Position numbers and translations under genes: made by a program. This document shows positions 32,386 to 39,946 of a stretch of DNA of 47,034 nt, one piece after another. The stretch covers positions 4,766,249-4,813,282 of the forward strand of contig CP070811.1 of the NCBI GenBank assembly GCA_020343875.1. Direction: 5' to 3'. Under the pieces are notes generated by a model, which did not search any database, was not told the origin of the DNA, and saw only the letters and a program-made list of their open reading frames with translations. Source of the DNA: Anaerolineales bacterium (GTDB lineage Bacteria > Chloroflexota > Anaerolineae > 4572-78 > NAK82). Each line of letters starts with the position of its first letter. Within the stretch, counting starts at the first letter, position 1.

Positions 32386-35108
32386 TGGATGGCCACCCTG
32401 CCCAGATCAATGAAATCGGCACCGGTGGAAACGGGCAGCCGCTTGCCGGTGGCGGGATCGTACATACCGACGACGAGACGGTAGTCGCCTGGGGGCAGGT
32501 GGCCGGGTATGACAAGCGTGTATGGATCCTTTAGGATTTCGCCAGGCAGCCAGGTGGTGGTTGGGGCCTCGCCTGCCAGTGGCTGCAAGTCTACCTGGCT
32601 CACAACCTGCCATTCGCTGTTAAGCAATTGCACAAAAACCGTGTAGTTGATTTCCATCTCTGCTGCGGCCTGCCAGTAGAGGGTTACCGGCAGGGAATCG
32701 CCTGGGGAAAAATCGGTCTTGGTCAGGTCATAGCCAGTCAGTCCTAGCAGTGTTGGGTTTCCAAGGGTGATGTCTGTCCTATAGGCGCTGGAAGGAGCCT
32801 CAAATTGTCGAGAACGCGTTTCTAGGGCTATCTGAGCCAAGGTTGTCTCGGCCTGGATTTGCCCCGCCCTCGAAAGAAGTGCCACACCCACCTCTCCGTG
32901 AGTCCCTGCTAAGCGGGGGCTGGTGCCGAGGTGATAGACGGCTCGTCGTGTCTGACCGGGTTGCCACGAGTCGGACGGACCAACCGAATTGACCAACGGG
33001 GAATCGGCAAAAATCGATTCACCCTCGCTGCTCAGGCTCAGGCGAAGGGTAGTATCCAACCGGGGCAACGGCCCGTCTGGAGCTTGCCAATAGAGCCAGA
33101 GCCACATCGGTTCTCCCGGCTTTACGCGCTCGGGCAAGGCGTAGCCAACCAAGTCCAATTCCCCCAAAGATCGGCTGACAGGATTAGGGATGGATAATGC
33201 CTCTAGCGGTATGATGGTTTGGGCTGGGTCCACTCTAAGATCGGGGATGACCAGCGGCTTGCCGAGTGGTTGACCGGAAGTTGGATCGTAGACGACCAAT
33301 TGCAGAAGGTAATTGCCCGGAGGAATGTCGGGGGGCAACCACAGGCCTCGGCGGTCGGTGATGGGCTGGTTTGCTTTCCAAGAGGAGGTGCCACCGGCAG
33401 CAGCCAGTGGCGGCCAATCGCTTTGGGCAAATACGTCGCCCTTTTCGTTGCTTACCCGCAGAGACAGTTTGTAGTCCTGCTCCAGGCTGGTGGTAGTCAG
33501 CCAAGTGAGAGTCAGTGGTAACAGGTTGCCAGCCGCGATAGGCTTGGCAGGCAAAGCGGCGCTATCCAGCGTCAAGGCCCGCCCTTGTGAATCGGTGAGG
33601 TTGGCGTTGTATCTTTCATATTTGTCGGTGGCGGTCGCGCTACCACCATACAGAGCCAATCGCTTGCGGCCGAGCCAGCTCTGCCAGGCCGGGTAGGCAT
33701 TGTTGGTCAGCCAATTCTCCAAGGTGGCGTCTATGTCGACCCCATAAGGGGTGTACCAAATACGAGGATGGGTGGCAGCAATATCTGCAATGATGTGGCG
33801 CGCCTGCTCCTGAGACGGAACAGGGCTGTTGAAGTCGATGTAAATGGGGCTGTCCCCCTCATAGTAAAAGTTGAAGGCTTTTTCACCGCCGTCGCCGGTG
33901 ATGACTATCGCGTCGCCTGGCAGCTCAAAGGTCTGGATGGTGCGGGCCACGGCTCGCCAGTCTGGTTTAGCGTAAACCGGATCAAAGTAATGATGACTGA
34001 GCACCCAGCCATCAAAACCAACCAGTAGCAAAGTCAAGATACTGGCCAGGATGGGCGCGGCCCGGGCAAGATGGTTGCGCAGGCCATCGGCCACCGCCAA
34101 CACACCAGCGGCTATTGTCAGCAAGTAGCCAACCTGCACCGGTATAAGGTAACGCTCGAAATAGACTGGGGTGCGAATTTCGCCATAAAGCCAGGCAGCC
34201 AGGTTGGGTGCGATGGTAAAGGCCAGCAAGAAGCCCAACATCTCCCGTCCACGCCAGGTTCCCCACGGGCGGCGCGCAGCGTTTAGCAGCCCCAGTATGT
34301 AGATTCCCACAAACACCAGGGACAAGGGGATGGCTTGGGGGCGAGGGACAAGCTCTCCCACGCTGTAGGCGATAGCGCCACGGATATAGGTATCCCAAAG
34401 GGTTGGCTGTTCAATCCAGTTGAAGTAACTCTGCAGCAAATTGCCACCAACAAGGAGCCAAGGCACCCAGAGCAACAAAATGGCCGCGATGGCACTTGCC
34501 CAGGCTATGAAATGCCGGTCCTGCCAGCGACGACGCCAGGTGAAAACTACGAAAAGACCCTGAACCCCGATCAGTACGACTGCGTGATAATGAGTCAACA
34601 AAGCCCATTCGGTGCCAACTACATAAACCAGCCAGGGGCGCCAGCCACCGCGCCGCCACATCGTGACAAAGCCCCACATACTCATGACTGAGGCGGCCGT
34701 AAGGATGCTGTACATACGGGCCTCTTGTGAATGCCAGACTTGGTAAGGGGCTACAGTCATCAAAAGGGCGGCGATCAGCCCCAAACGGTGATCGCCCAGA
34801 ACTTTGCCCAGGCGATAGGTGAAAGGCACGGCCATCACACCCAACACCAAAGAGTAGAAGCGCAGAGCATATTCGCTATCCCCAACCAATTGCACCCAAT
34901 AAATGGTGGAAGGATGGTACAGGGGGGGTAGGGGCTCCACGGTTTGCAGCAAATGCCATATCTCGCTAATGGAAAACTTGGCCCAATAGGCGGTCCATGC
35001 CTCGTCAATCCAGTAGCTTTGGGTGTCAAGCCGGTAGGCGCGCAATAGAAAGGCCAGCAGCGTCAAGGCAATTATTATTAGCTTCTGGGTCCGATTCGAT
35101 GATGTCAT
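32382..35108 (-). CDS. GT39-like membrane glycosyltransferase with three C-terminal beta-sandwich modules
   Basis: 908 residues. The GT39 domain starts RAYRLDTQSYWIDEAWTAYW with Asp35-Glu36 in the first outside loop, then LPPLYHPSTIYW, SEYALRFYSLVLG and PYQVWHSQEARMYSIL; it is paralogous to 28005-29921. About twelve helices extend to residue 370. A lumenal loop is followed by three modules at about 520-650, 655-785 and 788-908. The last is the most canonical (LPVTLYWQAAAEM, INYTVFVQLL, WLPGEILKDPY, PPGDYRLVVGMYDPATGKRLPV); the middle one is the most diverged. Both ends overlap the neighbours as ATGA. With Asp-Glu present it is probably catalytic, with the modules binding glycan or partner proteins. 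Confidence 0.86.
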   Translation of the reverse strand: MTSSNRTQKLIIIALTLLAFLLRAYRLDTQSYWIDEAWTAYWAKFSISEIWHLLQTVEPLPPLYHPSTIYWVQLVGDSEYALRFYSLVLGVMAVPFTYRLGKVLGDHRLGLIAALLMTVAPYQVWHSQEARMYSILTAASVMSMWGFVTMWRRGGWRPWLVYVVGTEWALLTHYHAVVLIGVQGLFVVFTWRRRWQDRHFIAWASAIAAILLLWVPWLLVGGNLLQSYFNWIEQPTLWDTYIRGAIAYSVGELVPRPQAIPLSLVFVGIYILGLLNAARRPWGTWRGREMLGFLLAFTIAPNLAAWLYGEIRTPVYFERYLIPVQVGYLLTIAAGVLAVADGLRNHLARAAPILASILTLLLVGFDGWVLSHHYFDPVYAKPDWRAVARTIQTFELPGDAIVITGDGGEKAFNFYYEGDSPIYIDFNSPVPSQEQARHIIADIAATHPRIWYTPYGVDIDATLENWLTNNAYPAWQSWLGRKRLALYGGSATATDKYERYNANLTDSQGRALTLDSAALPAKPIAAGNLLPLTLTWLTTTSLEQDYKLSLRVSNEKGDVFAQSDWPPLAAAGGTSSWKANQPITDRRGLWLPPDIPPGNYLLQLVVYDPTSGQPLGKPLVIPDLRVDPAQTIIPLEALSIPNPVSRSLGELDLVGYALPERVKPGEPMWLWLYWQAPDGPLPRLDTTLRLSLSSEGESIFADSPLVNSVGPSDSWQPGQTRRAVYHLGTSPRLAGTHGEVGVALLSRAGQIQAETTLAQIALETRSRQFEAPSSAYRTDITLGNPTLLGLTGYDLTKTDFSPGDSLPVTLYWQAAAEMEINYTVFVQLLNSEWQVVSQVDLQPLAGEAPTTTWLPGEILKDPYTLVIPGHLPPGDYRLVVGMYDPATGKRLPVSTGADFIDLGRVAIQ

Positions 35109-37411
35109 CGGTTGGTAGATTCTACCCTCACCAGGCCCAATTCCACGAAATCACCGATTTGCTCGATGGGCAGCCGCTCGCCGGTGGCCGGATCATACAG
35201 GCCTGCAATTAAACGGTAACTGGCGGCTGGCATATCCACGGGCAGTATTATCCCATGTCGATCTGAGATATCCTCGCCTGGTGACCAGGTAGAGGTGGGC
35301 GTGTAGCCACCATTGGGGGGTCCATCGTGTTGTGCGATGAGTGTACCGTCGGCGGTCAGGAGTTGCAGGAAAAGGTTGTAATCGGCACTGGGTTTTTTGA
35401 GCGGCATCCAGATGAATTCTACGGGCAATACTTGGCCGGGCTGAGGCGATTCTGTCAACTTAATGCTCGTCAGTTCAAGCTCTTCGCCTAGCACAGCATT
35501 GATCGAGCGTGTAGGCGTTGGATGTCCAACACCATACCACACCAGACGTACATCGTCAAACCATTCGTCGCTGGCTTTGAAAGCATTGAATGTAAGCCAC
35601 TGCTCTATTGCGTTTTGGGATGCTGCCGGCGCGAAGCCGACAGCTACGAGCCAGATATTTTGGCCTGTGAGAACGTCCTTGAGCAGGGGGAGCGCTGTTT
35701 CCGGCACGGGCGGCTGTTGTTGCGCGAAGCCGATGATGGGAACCCGTGCCTTGAAGCGATTCATGGGCACATGGTAGTGGTTTTGAGCTACCGTAGCAAT
35801 CTGGTCGTTGGGGCCTGCCCGATCAGCGGCCGTGTTGAGCGTGCGGGTATAGGCATCGTCAGGTGGTCCGAATTGGCGCTGGTCAGTGATGAAGTAGCGG
35901 GTAAGCAGAAGGTAGGTGCCTAAAAGGATGACCACGAAAGCGGCAATTGGGGTTAAGTTTCGAGACTTGGAACCTGAGATTTGCGACTCAAGGTTCACAA
36001 TGGCTATCACGATCAATGTCAAAGAGAGGCCCAAGGCAACTGCATCAAACCTTTCTGGCTGCCACCAGACTACATCGGAATTGACCACAGACCACGACCG
36101 GAGTTGCCCCCAAACCTGGTTGTAGCGGAAGTCAGACAGGGCAGGTGTGTTCTCCAGAAAGAACTCGCCCCCGAAATCGGCTTGAAGTTGGGCCAGGTAC
36201 ACCCATGGGTTGATGGCGACGCCCAGGAGCTGTATGAAAAACGACAAGACGCCCAAGCCCAGCAACAGTCCGAAGAGGGCTTTGTAGCCGTCCAAGGCCC
36301 GTTCAAGAACCGGCGCAAGCGCCAGGCACAAGAACGGCACGACCGGAACCAGGAAGCGGGAGCCCCAACTCAGCCCTTCGCCAGAAGTCCATACTGAGAA
36401 GAGTAAGAATGTGACGCCGGTTACTGCTACGATTAGCCCCGTCTCTGTCCGGCGCTGGCGCCATAACCCCACCAGGCCGGGCAGGCTCAAGATCAACAGC
36501 GGCGAATAGACAAACAGCCCTCGTAACGGGCTAAACAGCAACTTGTATAGACCTGGCACTGGATTGGGTGAGAAGATGGTTAGATCGTAGCCAGTCTGCA
36601 AAGGGTTGCCCGTGCGAAGCCAGTTGTATCCTATTAGCATGATGGCAGGAGGAAGTAGGCCCAACAGGTAGTAGATGGGTGCCAGTGAGGAGCGCGCCAC
36701 GAGCTGGGTGCGACTAAGGGGTGCGCGTTGCCAGCTAATTGCCAGTAGATAAGCTCCGAGGATGGGCACCAAAAACAAGTTGTTGGCCCGGGCCGCTACT
36801 GCCAGGCCGGCCAGCAGCCCTCCCAGGGCTGCACGCCAATGGCCGATCCCCTGTCGAAAGGTGAGCAGGAAATAGGCGGCTGCCAGCAGGAACAAGCCGG
36901 CCAGTGGCTCGCTGAAAAGGTATTTGGAGTAAACCCAGGCGATGGTCGCCAGCCCGTAGAAGGATGCCGTGCTAATTGCCACTCGCTCGTCATATCCCAG
37001 CTGCCGCACGAAGCGAAACAGCAGCCCAGCGGTGATGGCTGTGATGATAGGATTGAGCAGTGATGCTGTTTGCAGCATGCCCAGACCGGGCAAGATCAGG
37101 CCCAACCAGTACAGAGGGACCATCGCCAAGGATATGGCCAGCCCCTTTTTTGAGTAGACGTGCCCGTCTTTGCCGAAGAATCCCTGCGCTTCTCTTTGGC
37201 TGGTCGTCCACTGAGTCCAGGCGATCTGGTCAGTGTTCAGCTGGCCGAACTTAACCAAACTCTCGGTCACAGCAAACATCGAGACCTCGTCAACCGAATG
37301 GAAGCCCCCTCGATAACCGAGCAGGTACACCGCAAACAGAAAGAAACCCACGCCTAAGGCGAGGGCCCTGTCGCGTTGCCTGATGCTTTGCGTTGAGAGG
37401 TGCCTGACCAT
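35105..37411 (-). CDS. GT-C membrane glycosyltransferase, first gene of the operon
   Basis: 768 residues from the ATG at 37411. A longer frame to 37501 would run through the promoter, so I reject it. YRGGFHSVDEVSMFAVTE carries Asp41-Glu42, followed by LNTDQIAWTQW and DGHVYSKKGLAISLA, a pattern shared with 25757-28003. About twelve membrane helices precede a single beta-sandwich module at about 638-768 (LPVEFIWMPLKKP, TPTSTWSPGEDISD, SYRLIAGLYDPATGERLPI). No Shine-Dalgarno is seen and the promoter -10 ends about 10 nt before the ATG, so the message seems almost leaderless. This promoter probably drives all seven genes, some 17 kb. Confidence 0.83.
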   Translation of the reverse strand: MVRHLSTQSIRQRDRALALGVGFFLFAVYLLGYRGGFHSVDEVSMFAVTESLVKFGQLNTDQIAWTQWTTSQREAQGFFGKDGHVYSKKGLAISLAMVPLYWLGLILPGLGMLQTASLLNPIITAITAGLLFRFVRQLGYDERVAISTASFYGLATIAWVYSKYLFSEPLAGLFLLAAAYFLLTFRQGIGHWRAALGGLLAGLAVAARANNLFLVPILGAYLLAISWQRAPLSRTQLVARSSLAPIYYLLGLLPPAIMLIGYNWLRTGNPLQTGYDLTIFSPNPVPGLYKLLFSPLRGLFVYSPLLILSLPGLVGLWRQRRTETGLIVAVTGVTFLLFSVWTSGEGLSWGSRFLVPVVPFLCLALAPVLERALDGYKALFGLLLGLGVLSFFIQLLGVAINPWVYLAQLQADFGGEFFLENTPALSDFRYNQVWGQLRSWSVVNSDVVWWQPERFDAVALGLSLTLIVIAIVNLESQISGSKSRNLTPIAAFVVILLGTYLLLTRYFITDQRQFGPPDDAYTRTLNTAADRAGPNDQIATVAQNHYHVPMNRFKARVPIIGFAQQQPPVPETALPLLKDVLTGQNIWLVAVGFAPAASQNAIEQWLTFNAFKASDEWFDDVRLVWYGVGHPTPTRSINAVLGEELELTSIKLTESPQPGQVLPVEFIWMPLKKPSADYNLFLQLLTADGTLIAQHDGPPNGGYTPTSTWSPGEDISDRHGIILPVDMPAASYRLIAGLYDPATGERLPIEQIGDFVELGLVRVESTNR

Positions 37412-37421
37412 GATGTAATCA

Positions 37422-37450
37422 ATGATAATGGTGATACCATGTTTTGTCAA
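37422..37450 (-). promoter_or_regulatory. Promoter of the membrane glycosyltransferase operon
   Basis: Minus-strand TTGACA (37445-37450), a perfect -35, and TATCAT (37422-37427) with a 17-bp spacer. The start would fall near 37415, about 4 nt before the ATG at 37411. I found no other near-consensus promoter at the junctions of the seven genes, where there is almost no space. Confidence 0.7.
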
Positions 37451-37540
37451 AGCCCAGTCGGCAGGGGACCGGGCGCCTTGCAGGCGGGAAATCTGCGGCA
37501 AGGGGAGGATTCTACGGTATTAGATGCTGCGTATCGGGCG

Positions 37541-37569
37541 TTGCCAAGCTTCAGGGAGGCTAGTATAAT
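37541..37569 (+). promoter_or_regulatory. Promoter of the sugar isomerase/epimerase gene
   Basis: TTGCCA (37541-37546) and a perfect TATAAT (37564-37569) with a 17-bp spacer, divergent from the operon promoter about 90 bp away. Start near 37576, leader about 23 nt with GGAGG at 37585-37589. Confidence 0.72.
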
Positions 37570-37598
37570 GCGAGTAGATCTCCACGGAGGCTCGCTCG

Positions 37599-38531
37599 AT
37601 GACCCAGCTTGCGCTTTCAACCATGTGGATGCAAAAACGACACCAATCCCTGGACGAATTTTTCGACGTGGCTCGGGAGGTGGGTTTTGATGCGTTCGAG
37701 CTCAGCCATCACGTGAGCGAGGAGTTGGTGCAGGCTGACAGATTGCCTGTGGGTGACATTCTGAAGGTGCACGCTGCCTGCCCCACCAATCCACGCACAC
37801 GCAATGCCCAGTTGTCGGCCCTCGACAAGGAAGAGCGCAGCCGTGCTGTGGAAGGTGTCATGGCCAGCATTCAGCTGGCAGAGCAAATCGGAGCAAGATT
37901 TGTGGTTGTCCACGCCGGGCGGGTAGTCGTCAATCCCATGTTGGAGACCGAGCTGCGGGCATTGTATGATCAGGGGCTGAAAGATAGCGAGGAATATGGG
38001 GATCTCAAGGCCGAACTAGGCGAAGAACGGAGTCGATCTGCGGAACGCCACCTGGAGGCAACGCTCTGGTCGTTAGAGCGTCTGGCCAACGTAGCTGATT
38101 CGGCGGGTGTAAAGCTGTGCCTGGAGAATCGCCTTCATTACTACGAGATCCCGCTTCCCGACGAACTCGATTTATTGCTGCAGGAATTGGCTGGGCCAGT
38201 CTCCGGTTGTTTCGACACGGGGCACGCCTACGTGCTGGACGAATTGGGCTTTGTGGGCCACGGCGAGTGGCTAAGCGGTTTTAGTGAGCAGCTAGCCTGT
38301 GTTGACCTGCACGATGTGCGCGTGGTGCGTGAGCGACCGGACCCCAGCGAGCACATGGTGCTCGGCACTGGCTTGCAGGATCACGTGGTGCCCAGCACTG
38401 GCGTGGTGGACTTCGCACAGGTGCTGCGCCGTGTACCTGAACAGGCAATTTTCACTTGTGAGTTCGATTGGTATCACTCACCGGACGAGGTGAAAGCAGG
38501 CCTGGCCTACCTTCGAGAACAGGGATTTTGA
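37599..38531 (+). CDS. Sugar phosphate isomerase/epimerase family protein (xylose isomerase-like TIM barrel)
   Basis: 310 residues. The pattern of the AP-endonuclease-2/xylose-isomerase TIM barrel is clear, with probable divalent-metal ligands Glu176 (CLENRLHYY), Asp206 and His209 (FDTGHA), His238 (VDLHDV) and a late glutamate in TCEFDW. Members isomerise or epimerise sugars or inositols, or act as endonuclease IV; the substrate cannot be named here. The N-terminal AREVGFDAFELSHH and ILKVHAACPTNP fit the family. GGAGG lies 9 nt before the ATG. It is a single-gene unit divergent from the glycosyltransferase operon, so a role in sugar precursor supply is possible but unproven. Confidence 0.83.
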   Translation: MTQLALSTMWMQKRHQSLDEFFDVAREVGFDAFELSHHVSEELVQADRLPVGDILKVHAACPTNPRTRNAQLSALDKEERSRAVEGVMASIQLAEQIGARFVVVHAGRVVVNPMLETELRALYDQGLKDSEEYGDLKAELGEERSRSAERHLEATLWSLERLANVADSAGVKLCLENRLHYYEIPLPDELDLLLQELAGPVSGCFDTGHAYVLDELGFVGHGEWLSGFSEQLACVDLHDVRVVRERPDPSEHMVLGTGLQDHVVPSTGVVDFAQVLRRVPEQAIFTCEFDWYHSPDEVKAGLAYLREQGF

Positions 38532-38612
38532 AAGCCGGAGTTGCGGACAGGCGTGACCCGGAATGCTGAACAGTCTCTCTCCGATACACCTACCCTCAAC
38601 CAGTTGGTTATA

Positions 38613-39941
38613 TCATTCTTCTGTCTCTTGCCCCGGACGCATCAGCCAGCGGCGTACCCGTGAGCGGAGTAATGCGGGGGCGGCTGGTTTGCCAATGTAG
38701 TCGTTCACTCCGAGCTCAAAACTGCGCATGATATCCTCTTCATCGGCCCTGGCGGTGAACATGATGATGGGGATATCTGGAAACCCTGGCGTTTCTCGGA
38801 GCTGCTTGGCAACATCATAGCCGCTCAGCTTAGGCATCATGACATCCAGTAAGATCAAATCGGGGCGCTCCTGCAGAGCGAGTTTGATGGCCTCCTCGCC
38901 ATTGTGGGCGGCGAGAATATCGTATTTGTCCTTGCTTAGCACAGCCTTGATGAAATGAACCAGGCCTGGATCATCGTCGGCCACCAAGATGCGCGCCGGC
39001 CTGTAACGGGTGGAGGGAGGCTGGGCTGTTAAGTCTTCCGGCACTTGGTCTGCCGTCTCTGGCAAATGAATTTCCAGCCCTTCGGCGCCCAGCGCGACTT
39101 GTAGATTGGACCCCAAGGCACGAACGTGGTCCTGGCAGCGAGCTTCGAGCGCAGCCAAGAAATCGTCGTCGTGACCCGGGTCATGATGGATCAAGACCAC
39201 CTGCTTTACGTTGGCAGCCATCGCCACGTCAAGAACATACTCCACGGCGCTGTGACCCCAATTGCGCTTGTTGACGTATTCGGCGTTGGTGTACTGTCCA
39301 TCGTGAATCACCAGGTCGGCGCCAGCCAGAAACTCTACGTGCCGTCTGTCTCCAGCGTGAATAATATCGTCCAGGGAAGGATTGTCTACACCAGCTCGGT
39401 ACAGGTTGGTGGAAAAGGGTTCGTGGTCAGCCGCATAAACGACAGTGGCACCCCCTACGGTGATGCGAAATCCCAAGGTGAGCACGGTATGGTTTAGAAA
39501 TTGGGTTCGTACCTGAACATCGCCCACGTTAAACGCTTCTTCACCAATTTCTTTGAAGATGATCGAAGTTTGCAGCTCATCCAACGTTAGGGGGAAATAA
39601 AGGTAATCCATCTGGCCAGCCAAGACTTCGGACAGGCTACGGTCCACGCCGGAGACGGCGAAGATGGTGAATTTATTGCCTTCCTGAAAGACTGGCTCGA
39701 AGAAAGCGAAGCCCTGGGTGTGGTCCCAGTGCGTGTGGCTGAGGAGGATGTTGCCGACAATAGGCTGGGGCTCTTGCTGCAGTCTCTGGCCTAACAGGCG
39801 TAATCCGGTGCCACAGTCTAGAATGAAAAGGGTACCATCATCGGTGCGCAGTTCAATGCAGGACGTATTACCGCCGTATCGGGTGGTACTCGGTCCAGGC
39901 GTGGGGATGGAACCCCGTGTGCCCCAGAATCTGATGCGCAT
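38613..39941 (-). CDS. MBL-fold hydrolase fused to a C-terminal response-regulator receiver domain
   Basis: 442 residues from the ATG at 39941, chosen because MRIRFWGTRGSIPTPG is the family N-terminus; the upstream frame belongs to the preceding gene, 5 nt away. Residues 1-295 are a metallo-beta-lactamase-fold hydrolase: HTHWDH (69-74), His151, Asp172 and His252 complete the metal site. Residues 317-435 are a receiver domain with Asp322/323, phosphoacceptor Asp366 (LLDVMMP), Thr396 and Lys418, all intact. The output is therefore probably enzymatic, with phosphorylation switching a phosphodiesterase-like activity. No histidine kinase is in the window. It is paralogous to the two hydrolases at 8144-9936 and probably co-transcribed with the DUF255 gene. 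Confidence 0.9.
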   Translation of the reverse strand: MRIRFWGTRGSIPTPGPSTTRYGGNTSCIELRTDDGTLFILDCGTGLRLLGQRLQQEPQPIVGNILLSHTHWDHTQGFAFFEPVFQEGNKFTIFAVSGVDRSLSEVLAGQMDYLYFPLTLDELQTSIIFKEIGEEAFNVGDVQVRTQFLNHTVLTLGFRITVGGATVVYAADHEPFSTNLYRAGVDNPSLDDIIHAGDRRHVEFLAGADLVIHDGQYTNAEYVNKRNWGHSAVEYVLDVAMAANVKQVVLIHHDPGHDDDFLAALEARCQDHVRALGSNLQVALGAEGLEIHLPETADQVPEDLTAQPPSTRYRPARILVADDDPGLVHFIKAVLSKDKYDILAAHNGEEAIKLALQERPDLILLDVMMPKLSGYDVAKQLRETPGFPDIPIIMFTARADEEDIMRSFELGVNDYIGKPAAPALLRSRVRRWLMRPGQETEE

Positions 39942-39946
39942 TGTGC

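Noticed and set aside
37412..37501. N-terminal extension of the first operon gene
   Set aside because: The extra 30 codons run through the TTGACA/TATCAT promoter and do not resemble a signal or membrane segment.
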